NCBI RefSeq assembly: GCF_016342405.1
Contig: NZ_JAEINN010000015.1
Span: forward strand, 60,591 to 124,590
Reading direction: 5' to 3'
Length of the DNA: 64,000 nucleotides
Source: Maridesulfovibrio ferrireducens
GTDB lineage: Bacteria > Desulfobacterota > Desulfovibrionia > Desulfovibrionales > Desulfovibrionaceae
Within the stretch, counting starts at the first letter, position 1; every line of letters begins with the position of its first letter. Positions 51,284 through 59,767 of this stretch are shown piece by piece. The position numbers and the translations under genes were made by a program. The notes below the pieces were generated by a model. It saw nothing but the letters and a program-made list of their open reading frames with translations. It was not told where the DNA came from and ran no database searches.

Positions 51284-51955
51284 ATGGATTGGGTTTCAGG
51301 TGATAGAGAAATAATTTCAGTCAGAACCGCAGGTCGTGATTGGAAGATTGAAAGAACTGCCGATCTTGAGAGTTTATGGAACTCTATCGGTGAAGATGAT
51401 TTCGGTGATGACGAACGTTTACCGTATTGGGCAGAGCTTTGGCCCGCAAGTGTTTTGCTCGGTGAATGGCTTTATCGGAATCGTTCTTTAATTAAAGGTA
51501 AGAAGTGTCTTGATCTTGGATGCGGCCTTGGTTTAACCGCCATTATAGGTGTGTCGCTCGGGGCAGAAGTCGTTGCTTTCGATTATGAATATCCTCCCCT
51601 TATTTTCGCAAAAGGTAATGCCGTTCTGAACGGAACGACTCAGCCGCTTTGGTTGCAGATGGACTGGCGGGAGATGGCCTTAGCTGAGAATTCATTTGAT
51701 TATATCTGGGGCGGTGACATTCTTTATGAGAAAAGATTTTTTGAGCCGCTGGAAAAATTGTTCAGGCAGGTGTTAAAACCTGAAGGAACTATATGGATGG
51801 CTGAACCGGTGAGAGATGTTTCAACTCCCGTCTGGGAGCGGCTTGAGAGTCTTGGCTGGAAAACTTCTTTACCGCTGACTGAAAAAGCAGCCTGCTGTAA
51901 TGCTGAAATGACTGTTAATATTCGGGAAGTTGTTCCCGGCATATCTAATATATAA
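51284..51955 (+). CDS. Class I SAM-dependent methyltransferase (protein-lysine type)
   Basis: This 223-residue protein has SAM motif [17 protein letters not shown] (about 71-86), then '[17 protein letters not shown]' for motif II and a '[15 protein letters not shown]' catalytic-side motif. This resembles the METTL21/ETFB-lysine methyltransferase group. GGGAG precedes the ATG. It is followed 11 nt later by nikR, so the two may be co-transcribed. The target is unknown. Confidence 0.8.
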   Translation: MDWVSGDREIISVRTAGRDWKIERTADLESLWNSIGEDDFGDDERLPYWAELWPASVLLGEWLYRNRSLIKGKKCLDLGCGLGLTAIIGVSLGAEVVAFDYEYPPLIFAKGNAVLNGTTQPLWLQMDWREMALAENSFDYIWGGDILYEKRFFEPLEKLFRQVLKPEGTIWMAEPVRDVSTPVWERLESLGWKTSLPLTEKAACCNAEMTVNIREVVPGISNI

Positions 51956-51966
51956 GGAGGACTAAA

Positions 51967-52386
51967 ATGGGTAAAACTATACGTTTCGGGGTTTCTCTAG
52001 ATTCAGATTTGCTGGAAAAGTTCGATAAGCTTTGTGATGAAAAAAGTTATCAGACCCGTTCTGAGGCAATCAGAGATCTTATTCGTAATATGCTTGTTGA
52101 AAAAGAATGGGATGAGACTGACGGTGAAATGGCCGGAACTCTTTCTCTGGTTTACGATCATCATCAAAGCGGTCTTTCTCAGAGACTCACCGAGTTGCAG
52201 CATGACAGCCATGGCATGATTTTGTCCACGCTGCATGTTCATTTAGATCATGACAACTGTCTGGAAGTTCTTGTTCTGAAAGGTGACGGCAAGGAGATCA
52301 AAGAACTTGCTCACAGGCTTATTTCTACCAAAGGAGTCAAGCACGGCAAGCTTGGTCTGACTACCACCGGTGAAACTCTCGTTTAA
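51967..52386 (+). CDS. nikR: Nickel-responsive transcriptional regulator
   Basis: The 139-residue protein has a ribbon-helix-helix DNA-binding domain (about 3-48) and a C-terminal ACT-like nickel domain. The four high-affinity ligands are at the expected relative positions: His79, His90, His92 and Cys98. It represses or activates nickel uptake and, in this group, could affect [NiFe]-hydrogenase supply. No nik transporter genes are in the window. AAGGAGG precedes the ATG. Confidence 0.95.
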   Translation: MGKTIRFGVSLDSDLLEKFDKLCDEKSYQTRSEAIRDLIRNMLVEKEWDETDGEMAGTLSLVYDHHQSGLSQRLTELQHDSHGMILSTLHVHLDHDNCLEVLVLKGDGKEIKELAHRLISTKGVKHGKLGLTTTGETLV

Positions 52387-52463
52387 ATTTAAAGTACTTT
52401 AAATATTTTATAAAATTATCAGCATGGATACCCGTACGACAGTTTTGCGGACGTATCAAATAA

Positions 52464-52490
52464 GGCATCAGCGCTGTGATGCCGATGGAG
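52464..52490 (+). promoter_or_regulatory. Hairpin just upstream of the folE2 ribosome site
   Basis: GGCATCA (52464-52470) and TGATGCC (52477-52483) form a 7-bp stem directly before the GGAG Shine-Dalgarno (52487-52490). It may modulate translation. No known riboswitch family is recognised. Confidence 0.35.
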
Positions 52491-52494
52491 TAAA

Positions 52495-53262
52495 ATGGAA
52501 GACGTTCAAAACGGTCCCTCTCAAGTAGCCATGTCAATCGACAGAGTCGGAGTTCGTGACCTTACCCTGCCTCTGGTCGTGCGGGATCGTGCATCAAAAA
52601 GCCAGCATACAATGGCTAAAGTTACTCTTTCGGTAGATCTGCCGGCCCATTTTAAGGGTACGCATATGAGTAGGTTTATTGAAGCGCTTGAAGATTGGTC
52701 CGAAGAACTGGACTATAAAAGCTTCTTTAATCTTCTCAACGATATTTTAAAAAGGCTGGAAGCTAAGAGTGCTCATGCAAAACTTTGTTTTCCCTATTGT
52801 TTGAAAAAGACTTCTCCTGTCAGCGGACGTAAAGGGTTCATGAGTTACGACTGTTCCGTTGAAGGAGAATTGATCGGCGGGCATCTGGAGTTTACTCTCG
52901 GTGTGAAAGTTCCAGTAATGACCGTTTGTCCCTGTTCAAAAGCAATCAGTGATGAGGGCGCGCACAGTCAGCGGGCGGTCATACATATTAAAACGCGTTC
53001 GAAAGGGTTTGTCTGGATAGAAGATCTTATAGAAATAGCGGAAGCTTCAGGTTCCTCTCAAGTTTACTCACTTCTTAAAAGAGAAGACGAAAAATATGTG
53101 ACTGAAGATTCTTTTGCAAATCCTACGTTTGTAGAAGATGTTGTTAGGAATGTTGCTAAGGGTTTAGAAAAACAGCCTAAAGTAATATGGTATAAGGTTG
53201 ATGTAGAAAGTTTTGAATCAATTCATAATCATTGTGCCTTCGCAAGTATTGAAAAAAAATAA
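52495..53262 (+). CDS. folE2: GTP cyclohydrolase I type B
   Basis: This enzyme turns GTP into 7,8-dihydroneopterin triphosphate, the first step to folate and queuosine. The 255-residue protein has the FolE2/MptA signature: [14 protein letters not shown] near the N-terminus and the metal-binding Cys in '[21 protein letters not shown]' (near 140-160). It uses different metals from the zinc-dependent FolE, so it works when zinc is scarce. GGAG precedes the ATG. It lies next to nikR, though they probably have separate promoters. Confidence 0.94.
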   Translation: MEDVQNGPSQVAMSIDRVGVRDLTLPLVVRDRASKSQHTMAKVTLSVDLPAHFKGTHMSRFIEALEDWSEELDYKSFFNLLNDILKRLEAKSAHAKLCFPYCLKKTSPVSGRKGFMSYDCSVEGELIGGHLEFTLGVKVPVMTVCPCSKAISDEGAHSQRAVIHIKTRSKGFVWIEDLIEIAEASGSSQVYSLLKREDEKYVTEDSFANPTFVEDVVRNVAKGLEKQPKVIWYKVDVESFESIHNHCAFASIEKK

Positions 53263-53278
53263 ATCGTGATTATATTAT
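53249..53278 (+). promoter_or_regulatory. Candidate promoter of the structured RNA
   Basis: TTGAAA (53249-53254) and TATTAT (53273-53278) are 18 nt apart. The start predicted near 53285 is exactly where the structured RNA begins. The -35 lies inside the end of folE2. Confidence 0.5.
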
Positions 53279-53283
53279 AAGTA

Positions 53284-53468
53284 CAGGAGGCAGAGGGGAA
53301 AGGTCCCCACCTGTCTCCGACATCAGCCGCTGTTGCTTCCTTGAAATACAGGTCGAGCGATGGCGGCGAACTTTTGTAGACGACTGAAAAGCTTCCGATT
53401 ACTTCGTTGCTGCAAAAACCTCAAATTATCACGTATTAAGAATACGTTTCGAGTTTGAGGTTTTTTTG
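53284..53468 (+). ncRNA. Candidate structured small RNA, family not recognised
   Basis: About 185 nt without a reading frame folds into successive stems. Stem 1 is GGAGGCAG (53286-53293) with CTGTCTCC (53311-53318), capped by GGGG/CCCC. Stem 2 is GCCGCTGTTGC (53326-53336) with GCGATGGCGGC (53357-53367), 11 bp including G-U. Stem 3 is CTTTT/AAAAG (53371-53390). A terminator closes it. The next gene is on the opposite strand, so it is not a leader. It has no SRP RNA, RNase P or tmRNA signature. A 6S-type RNA has similar size but I cannot confirm it. Confidence 0.6.
53414..53468 (+). terminator. Terminator of the small RNA
   Basis: AAAACCTCAAA and TTTGAGGTTTT pair around an inner ACGTATT/AATACGT hairpin, and a run of seven T follows. 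Confidence 0.85.
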
Positions 53469-53508
53469 CGCCGCCTACGTGGTGGCAGTTTGTGTTATGG
53501 TTGAGAGA

Positions 53509-53964
53509 CTATTGTTTTTTTTCGAAGATGGTTCGCAGCTTTTCAATTCTTTTTTTGTTGGCGGATAAATCCGAGTATCCGATACGTGAGGCTGAACGGA
53601 CCTCTATTTTATTATTGTCTTTATCGTAAAAACATTCCAGATCATCTACGAAGCGCATAATATTGCTGGTAAATTCAGCGTGAAGATAAGCTCCTTCCAG
53701 CTTTATCACTTTGCTTCCATCCATTTGTTTAATGCTTTCCTGAAGATTTGCCATTACTGTAGCAAGTTCGCCATGTGCTTTCAGTGGGGCTATTTTGTGA
53801 TTTTCATCTGATGCTTGTGATGAAACACAATTGGGGCTGGACGGGCATGCTGAAAATTCTCCGTTTTTAATGCCGAGATTTTCAGGTTTATTGGCGGAGC
53901 AGGCTGATATGAAAACAATTGCCAGCAAAGCTAAGACACAAAGTATAATTAATTTGTATGTCAT
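53509..53964 (-). CDS. DUF1499 family lipoprotein
   Basis: This 151-residue protein has a lipoprotein signal with lipobox ISAC (Cys near residue 22). The DUF1499 domain is recognised by 'CPSSPNCVSSQASDENHKIAPL', 'YLHAEFTSNIMRFVDDLECFYD' and 'EVRSASRIGYSDLSANKKRIEKLR'. The start at 53964 is chosen because it opens the signal peptide; a TTG further out is less likely. Function is unknown. It is separated by a strong terminator from the rhodanese gene upstream on the same strand. Confidence 0.88.
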   Translation of the reverse strand: MTYKLIILCVLALLAIVFISACSANKPENLGIKNGEFSACPSSPNCVSSQASDENHKIAPLKAHGELATVMANLQESIKQMDGSKVIKLEGAYLHAEFTSNIMRFVDDLECFYDKDNNKIEVRSASRIGYSDLSANKKRIEKLRTIFEKKQ

Positions 53965-54013
53965 GTCAGAACTGTAGTTTATTTTGTGTGAGGCAGGCAA
54001 GTTTTGCTATAAA

Positions 54014-54047
54014 AAAAGGGTCGGCAGGAAAACCTGCCGACCCTTTT
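54014..54047. terminator. Bidirectional terminator downstream of the rhodanese gene
   Basis: AAAAGGGTCGGCAGG and CCTGCCGACCCTTTT pair perfectly over 15 bp with an AAAA loop, giving U-rich ends on both strands. Confidence 0.92.
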
Positions 54048-54068
54048 CAGTTTTATGTTATCGATAAT

Positions 54069-54503
54069 TTATTTGGATTCAACCGCGTGTTTCCAGCCGT
54101 CCTGACCGTCCGTCAGGATAAACAGGCGGTAGGAAGGGATTCCGTTTGCGTTAAGGTAATCAACAGTGCGCTCAGCTCCGCCTTGACCGCGCGGACAGAT
54201 AACTACAACAGGCTGTGTTCCTGTTTTAAGGTCTAGAATGGGTGCATCAAGTTTAGCTTTGTCTGAACTTGATTTAACGGGATAGGCGCAAGTTTGAATA
54301 GCCCCTTTGATGTGGTGAGCTTTGAACTGGTCTGCAACCTGAATGTCAACGATTGCGATTGCGGCACTCTGATCAAGAGCATTCTGCAATGAATCTCCAT
54401 TCATGTAGTTATATTGGTCTTTCATGGCAAAAGCAGAGCTTGCAAGAATCAGGATCATAAGAATTGCTGAACATACGCTTAAAACTTTTTTGGGAGCGAA
54501 CAT
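54069..54503 (-). CDS. Exported rhodanese-domain sulfurtransferase-like protein
   Basis: The 144-residue protein has a signal peptide (residues 1-26, cleaved after AFA). A single rhodanese domain follows: 'AIVDIQVADQFKAHHIKGAIQ' and the active-site Cys103 in CPRGQGGAERTVDYL. It acts in the periplasm and could handle sulfane sulfur, which suits a sulfur-metabolising host. AAAGGAG precedes the ATG. Confidence 0.88.
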   Translation of the reverse strand: MFAPKKVLSVCSAILMILILASSAFAMKDQYNYMNGDSLQNALDQSAAIAIVDIQVADQFKAHHIKGAIQTCAYPVKSSSDKAKLDAPILDLKTGTQPVVVICPRGQGGAERTVDYLNANGIPSYRLFILTDGQDGWKHAVESK

Positions 54504-54788
54504 AATATTCTCCTTTGGGGTTATGAACAGAGTTAAGGCCGTATGTATAAGTATCTGGACTGAAAAGGTCTAATATTTATTATTGATTGGTTTATGCTTT
54601 ATGTGTCTGATTTTCTGATAACAGAGCGCGGGCAGCAATAAGTTTCGAATCTTATCGGGTGTAGGCAGTTCAAATGCGAATTGTTTAGATAGAAATAGAA
54701 GCTGGCTGAATGAAAGCAAAGAGAGTTATAGCGCAGTCCCAACCGTGCAGGCCGGGACTGAGTCAGTGAGCTGAGTGGAGACTGGTTT
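54504..54788. other. Intergenic region with one small hairpin
   Basis: No gene is supported. AGTCCC and GGGACT near 54735-54761 can pair, but no U-run follows on either strand. AT-rich stretches next to the rhodanese ATG probably hold its promoter. Confidence 0.4.
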
Positions 54789-55220
54789 TTAAAAAGGTTT
54801 GGTTTTAACGCAGAAAGAACCTTCTTTCAGCATGTCAGATATACTTATTTCGTCCAGAGCGGCGTACATTGCTTTGCTTGCTTTGATCCAGACTTCACGA
54901 GTCGGACAGTCCTCTATTCTTTGGCAGAGATTGTCGCTTGCCAGACATTCAACAAGTCCAGCCTCACCTTCAAGACTTCTGACAATAGCACCTACGGAAA
55001 TCTCTTTCGGGGTCATTGCCAAGGTGTGCCCGCCGCCGGGGCCGCGTTTGCTGGATATGAATCCTGCTTTTTTTAATTCGCGGATAAGTTTTTCAAGATA
55101 TTTGGTCGAGAGTCCCTGACGCTGAGCAATGTCGCTGATGCGTACGGGGCCATCTTCGCAGTGCATAGCAATATCGAGCATCATTCTTGTTCCGTATCTG
55201 CTTCTGGTGGTCAGTCTCAT
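54789..55220 (-). CDS. Rrf2-family iron-sulfur transcriptional regulator (IscR-like)
   Basis: The 143-residue protein has an N-terminal winged helix (about 1-60; MRLTTRSRYGTRMMLDIA, then 'LSTKYLEKLIRELKKAGFISSKRGPGGGH'). Three Cys at 92, 99 and 105 have almost the IscR spacing (92, 98, 104), so it probably binds a [2Fe-2S] cluster and senses iron-sulfur or redox state. No isc/suf genes are adjacent. A minus-strand TTGACC (55273-55268) with TAATGC 17 nt away is a possible promoter. AAGGA precedes the ATG. Confidence 0.9.
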   Translation of the reverse strand: MRLTTRSRYGTRMMLDIAMHCEDGPVRISDIAQRQGLSTKYLEKLIRELKKAGFISSKRGPGGGHTLAMTPKEISVGAIVRSLEGEAGLVECLASDNLCQRIEDCPTREVWIKASKAMYAALDEISISDMLKEGSFCVKTKPF

Positions 55221-55462
55221 GTCCGTTCCTTGTTGTTTTTATCAGCATTAGGAAAGTAACGCTGTCCGGTCAAGTGCCGAGTGTCCGTTAAATTGGTTGT
55301 GACGATAAGATGTTTTTTGTTTTGTCGATAGTAGTATTCCTTTTGATCTTAAAATTTTTTTTATAATAGTTGCTTTCTTGATTGTGTTTAGCTAAAAGCG
55401 TATATTGGGATGTTTGCGCGTCTTATGTTGACGCTGATAAAAAGACCAATCTGGAGAAAATT

Positions 55463-56866
55463 ATGTGCCCGAACAGTACCGGGAAGAAAGAGTTTGATGT
55501 TATTATCGTTGGCGGTGGACCAGCCGGTCTTTTCGCTGCGTATCATCTTGGCGAGAATACGGACCTTGATGTTCTGGTTATCGAAAAAGGAAAGCCTTCC
55601 CTCAAAAGAAATTGTCCCATAACCGGAGATCAGGAGTGCATTAAGTGCAAGCCCTGTAATATCCTTTCCGGTGTCGGCGGGGCAGGTTTGTTTTCTGACG
55701 GTAAACTTAATTATATCCATAAGCTCGGTAAAACTGATTTAACTCAGTTTATGTCTGTTGCGAAAGCTAAAGAGCTTATTGATGAGACAGAAGTTATTTT
55801 TAATCGCTTTAACATGGACGGGAAAGTATTTCCTACTGACATGGAAGCTGCGAAAGAGATTCGTAAGAATGCCCTTAAGAACGGCATTGATCTTCTTCTT
55901 ATTAAACAAAAGCATCTTGGTAGCGACAATCTTCCCGGTCATATTGCGGCAATGGCGGAATATGTCAAAGGATGCGGTGTGACATTTCACACTTCGGAAG
56001 AAGTTAAAGATATTTTGATTGAAGACGGCGCTCTTGCCGGGGTTGTTACCAGCCGTTCTGAATATCGCGCTAAGAATGTAATTCTTGCTCCGGGAAGAGT
56101 CGGTTCTGAATGGATGGGAACTATTGCCAAGCGGCATGATCTTGCTATTACTCAGCGTGGTATTGAGGTTGGAGTGCGTGTGGAGGTTCCAGCAGATATA
56201 ATGCGTGACCTTTGCAGTGTTATTTATGACCCCACATTCTTTATCCGTACCAATACATATGATGATCAGGTCCGCACATTCTGTACGAATCAGGGCGGTT
56301 TTATCGCGCTTGAAAACTATCAGGATTTTGTTTGTGTTAACGGGCATGCTTACATGGATAAAAAGTCTGAAAATACAAACTTTGCGTTCCTTTCAAAAGT
56401 AGTGCTTGAAGAGCCTGTTACCGATAATCACGCATACGGCGAGTCTATAGGTAAGCTTGCAACTATTATCGGTGGCGGAAAGCCTATTCTTCAGCGTTTC
56501 GGAGACTTGAAGCGTGGTCGTCGTTCCACATGGAATCGTGTTCACAACAGTTTCATTGAACCGACCATGAAGAATGTCACTTGCGGTGATATTGCAATGG
56601 CACTTCCTGAGCGTATTGTAAGAAACCTTATCGAAGGTCTGGAAAAACTTAATGAAGTTGTTCCGGGTGTCGCAAATGAAGAGACACTTCTTTATGCGCC
56701 TGAGATTAAATTTTTCTCAACACAGGTTGAGACAAGTAATATGCTTGAAACTGCTTACGAAGGTCTGTTTGTGGCCGGAGATGGCCCGGGCGTAGCGGGG
56801 AATATTGTTTCCGCTTCTGCAACAGGACTCATTCCGGCTAAGGAAATTGCCCGCAGAAATAACTGA
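55463..56866 (+). CDS. FAD-dependent dehydrogenase of the COG2509 type
   Basis: The 467-residue protein begins with the dinucleotide motif DVIIVGGGPAGLFAA. It has a Cys-rich segment (CPITGDQECIKCKPCNILSGVGGAGLFSDGKLNY, about 52-86) characteristic of this uncharacterised flavoprotein family, and ends with 'GLFVAGDGPGVAGNIVSASATGLIPAKEIA'. The start at 55463 has GGAG 7 nt upstream; a longer frame from 55382 lacks one. Function is unknown, probably a redox or flavin-dependent modification. Confidence 0.88.
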   Translation: MCPNSTGKKEFDVIIVGGGPAGLFAAYHLGENTDLDVLVIEKGKPSLKRNCPITGDQECIKCKPCNILSGVGGAGLFSDGKLNYIHKLGKTDLTQFMSVAKAKELIDETEVIFNRFNMDGKVFPTDMEAAKEIRKNALKNGIDLLLIKQKHLGSDNLPGHIAAMAEYVKGCGVTFHTSEEVKDILIEDGALAGVVTSRSEYRAKNVILAPGRVGSEWMGTIAKRHDLAITQRGIEVGVRVEVPADIMRDLCSVIYDPTFFIRTNTYDDQVRTFCTNQGGFIALENYQDFVCVNGHAYMDKKSENTNFAFLSKVVLEEPVTDNHAYGESIGKLATIIGGGKPILQRFGDLKRGRRSTWNRVHNSFIEPTMKNVTCGDIAMALPERIVRNLIEGLEKLNEVVPGVANEETLLYAPEIKFFSTQVETSNMLETAYEGLFVAGDGPGVAGNIVSASATGLIPAKEIARRNN

Positions 56867-56924
56867 TCCTTTTTAATCTTCAAGTAACCGCGGCTGGTTG
56901 TCGTGTGTTACAAGTGAATCATAT

Positions 56925-56965
56925 AGTCCGCCGGATGTGTTTAGCATCCGGCGGACTTTTTTGTT
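56925..56965 (+). terminator. Terminator after the FAD enzyme gene
   Basis: AGTCCGCCGGATG and CATCCGGCGGACT pair over 13 bp and six T follow. Confidence 0.92.
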
Positions 56966-57095
56966 TTTGTTATATTGATGACACAGATTATTGAGTATGT
57001 TACCGATTTTAAAATACTCTCGCTCATGTTGTCCTGTAACGGATTAATTCAGCATAAGCAGTTGTTGAAAATTATTTCAAAAGCAGAGGTCGATT

Positions 57096-58505
57096 ATGGT
57101 GAATGCTCCCCTCGAAGGCAAACAGTCCACAAGTGTCATTTTTGTTTTACTTATTTCCGCAGCCGCAGCTCTTGGCGGTTTTCTTTTTGGATTTGATACC
57201 GCAGTCATAAACGGGGCTGTAGTTGCTTTGGGGGAACATTTTAAGGTCGGTCCGGTGCTTGTGGGGATGTCTGTTTCGTTGGCCCTTATGGGGTCGGCCG
57301 TGGGAGCTTTGTCTTCCGGATTTATTTCTGACCGTTATGGCAGAGTGAAGCCTATGCTTCTCGCTGCGGTGATGTTTACTGCCAGTGGTATAGGTTCAGG
57401 CTTTCCCTTTACTGTGTGGGATTTTATATTCTGGCGGTTTGTAGGCGGGATGGGAATCGGTCTTGCCAGCGCTATTACCCCTGCTTATATCGCTGAGATT
57501 TCACCCGCTAATTTACGTGGACGGTTCGGATCGCTCCAGCAGCTTGCTATTGTAACGGGTATTTTTATAGCCATGCTCAGCAATTACATGTTGGTAAAGA
57601 TTGCCGGAGGCTCTGCCAGCATGGATTTATGGCTGGGGGCTGAAACATGGCGCTGGATGTTCTGGGCTGAAGTCCCGCCTGCATTGCTTTACGGTTTCGC
57701 AGCTTTGATGATTCCTGAATCTCCCCGCTATTTAATAGGTACGGGGCGCGAGCGTGAAGCTGAAAGTGTGCTTTCAAGAGTTTTAGGCGAACGTGTTCTT
57801 GAAAAAATAGAAGAAATTAAGGTTACTCTTAGAGTTGAAAACGGTTCTTCTTTTGCCGATTTGAAAGGGCGTTTCGGATTTACACCGATCATTTGGGTTG
57901 GTCTGGGGCTTTCGGTTTTGCAGCAATTCGTCGGCATTAATGTCATTTTTTATTATGGAAGCATGCTCTGGCGCAGTGTGGGGTTTTCAGAGGAAAATTC
58001 GTTGTGGATTACTGTGATTACCGGAGTTGTAAATATTGTGACAACTCTGGTGGCGATTGCTTTTATTGACCGTGTAGGACGTAAGCCTCTGTTGCTGCTT
58101 GGTTCAGCGGGAATGTTGTTGACTCTTGGGTTGCTTGCCTTTCTTTTTGCCAACGCGCCGCTTGATGCTGCCGGTCATCCTGCCTTAAGCGGTTCTTCCG
58201 CCACCACAGCTCTTGTTGCAGCGAATCTCTATGTCTTCTGTTTCGGATTTTCATGGGGGCCCGTTGTGTGGGTTTTGCTTGGAGAGATGTTTAATAACCG
58301 GGTAAGAGCATCTGCTCTTGCTTTGGGTGCGGGCGCGCAGTGGGTAGCAAATTTTTTGGTTTCAGCTTCTTTTCCTTCACTTGTGGAATGGGCGGGACTT
58401 GGAAAAACCTATTCAATATACGCTTTTTTTGCTGCGGTTTCATTTTTATTTGTAATGTTTTTTGTGCGTGAAACCAGAGGGAAAGAGTTGGAAGAAATGG
58501 AGTAG
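57096..58505 (+). CDS. Sugar:proton symporter of the MFS sugar porter family
   Basis: This 469-residue, twelve-helix protein shows the sugar porter signatures in order: GFLFGFDTAVINGA in helix 1, 'DRYGRVKPML' in the loop 2-3, 'PESPRYLI' before the central loop, 'QQFVGINVIFYYG' in helix 7, and RETRGKELEEME at the C-terminus. It is similar to GalP/XylE. No sugar kinase or isomerase is next to it, so the substrate (galactose, xylose or another hexose/pentose) is open. AGAGG precedes the ATG. Confidence 0.9.
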   Translation: MVNAPLEGKQSTSVIFVLLISAAAALGGFLFGFDTAVINGAVVALGEHFKVGPVLVGMSVSLALMGSAVGALSSGFISDRYGRVKPMLLAAVMFTASGIGSGFPFTVWDFIFWRFVGGMGIGLASAITPAYIAEISPANLRGRFGSLQQLAIVTGIFIAMLSNYMLVKIAGGSASMDLWLGAETWRWMFWAEVPPALLYGFAALMIPESPRYLIGTGREREAESVLSRVLGERVLEKIEEIKVTLRVENGSSFADLKGRFGFTPIIWVGLGLSVLQQFVGINVIFYYGSMLWRSVGFSEENSLWITVITGVVNIVTTLVAIAFIDRVGRKPLLLLGSAGMLLTLGLLAFLFANAPLDAAGHPALSGSSATTALVAANLYVFCFGFSWGPVVWVLLGEMFNNRVRASALALGAGAQWVANFLVSASFPSLVEWAGLGKTYSIYAFFAAVSFLFVMFFVRETRGKELEEME

Positions 58506-58574
58506 GTCACGAAGTCTGGTTCTCAGTGTTTTTATTAATATTTTGTAATAAAAATTCACTTGCACATTGACTTT

Positions 58575-58592
58575 GTGTCATTTCATTGACAC
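58575..58592. promoter_or_regulatory. Inverted repeat GTGTCA-N6-TGACAC upstream of the sigma-54 activator gene
   Basis: The perfect 6-bp arms (58575-58580 and 58587-58592) are separated by six bases, the size of a dimeric regulator site of the CRP/FNR type. A TTGACT lies immediately upstream and a TTGACA overlaps the right arm, so it may be an operator over the promoter. Confidence 0.4.
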
Positions 58593-58703
58593 TTAATATA
58601 TAGACTTTTTTTTAACAGTCGCAAAACAGTATTCCGGTTTTAAGCCGGAGTCGTGTGGAACGTTATTTTATCAGTTCCCCGGATAGTAAATTTCGGAGGC
58701 CAG

Positions 58704-59720
58704 ATGGCTCTTAATCTTGATGGAATAATAGGCAACAGTGTTGCCCTCAGGGATGTTTTTAAAGTCCTTGGAAAAGTCGCGCCTACCGACAGTACCGTGC
58801 TGGTAACCGGGGAATCCGGTACGGGTAAGGAGTTGGTTGTCCGTGCTTTGCATCGCAACAGTAAACGTAAAGGGAAACCTTTTGTTCCGGTTAACTGCGG
58901 CGCTATTCCCAGAGAACTCCTTGAATCCGAACTTTTCGGTCATGAGAAAGGCGCTTTTACGCATGCAATCCGTTCACGTCCGGGGCGATTTGAATTAGCT
59001 GACGGCGGAACTATTTTCCTTGATGAAATAGGTGAAATGGATCTCAGTCTTCAGGTCAAGATTTTACGAGTCTTGCAGGAAAAGGAAATTGAGCGGGTCG
59101 GCGGCACTCAGATAAAGAAAGTGGATGTTAGAATCGTTGCTGCAACTAACCGGGATCTGGAAGTCGAAGTTGCCGCCGGAAGGTTTCGTGAAGATCTTTT
59201 TTATCGTTTGAATGTTATCCCGATGCATCTTCCACCCTTGCGTGAAAGAGGCGGGGATGTTCTTATTCTGGCAAAGCACTTTCTGTCCAATTTTTGTTCA
59301 GGAAAAGATAGAGTTAATTTGAAACTACTTCCTGAAACTGCGGATATGCTGGTTTCATATTCGTGGCCGGGCAATGTTCGCGAACTGGAAAATTTCATGG
59401 AAAGGCTGTCCATCCTCTGTGACGAGGATGAAGTTACGCCTGACGATCTGCCTGAAAAAATATTGAGAGATGTGGGCAGAGAACCTAAGATAAAAGTATC
59501 CGAGCTTGTTCAACCTATGGGTTTTTCATGGCCGACTTTAGAAGATATGAACGAGCACAGCAGTGAAGGTCTTAAAGATTTTCTTGAACAGATTGAGGAT
59601 AAAATTCTTATTGAAGCTTTACAGAAAGCGGATGGCGTCAAAAATAAGGCCGCAGAACTTCTTGGAGTTAAGCGGACGACACTCATTGAGAAAATCAAGA
59701 AAAGAAATCTGGAAGTTTAA
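58704..59720 (+). CDS. Sigma-54-dependent activator without receiver domain, variant GAFTGA loop
   Basis: The 338-residue protein is an AAA+ bacterial enhancer-binding protein. Walker A is GESGTGKE (36-43), Walker B is [12 protein letters not shown], the R-finger region is '[14 protein letters not shown]', and a C-terminal Fis-type HTH '[20 protein letters not shown]' is present. There is no N-terminal sensor or receiver domain, as in PspF. The sigma-54-contact loop is GAFTHA (83-88) rather than GAFTGA. The ATG at 58704 has GGAGG upstream. The TPR gene follows 47 nt later, probably in the same operon. Confidence 0.93.
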   Translation: MALNLDGIIGNSVALRDVFKVLGKVAPTDSTVLVTGESGTGKELVVRALHRNSKRKGKPFVPVNCGAIPRELLESELFGHEKGAFTHAIRSRPGRFELADGGTIFLDEIGEMDLSLQVKILRVLQEKEIERVGGTQIKKVDVRIVAATNRDLEVEVAAGRFREDLFYRLNVIPMHLPPLRERGGDVLILAKHFLSNFCSGKDRVNLKLLPETADMLVSYSWPGNVRELENFMERLSILCDEDEVTPDDLPEKILRDVGREPKIKVSELVQPMGFSWPTLEDMNEHSSEGLKDFLEQIEDKILIEALQKADGVKNKAAELLGVKRTTLIEKIKKRNLEV

Positions 59721-59767
59721 AGGTTTTTTCATTTTTATTTGTTGATTATGCAGGGTAGGCAAGAATA

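Noticed and set aside
53284..53468. SRP RNA, RNase P or tmRNA identity for the structured RNA
   Set aside because: None of the conserved core sequences of these RNAs is present, and size does not match.
55382..55462. N-terminal extension of the FAD enzyme
   Set aside because: GGAG lies before the ATG at 55463 and the Rossmann motif starts soon after; the extension lacks a ribosome site.
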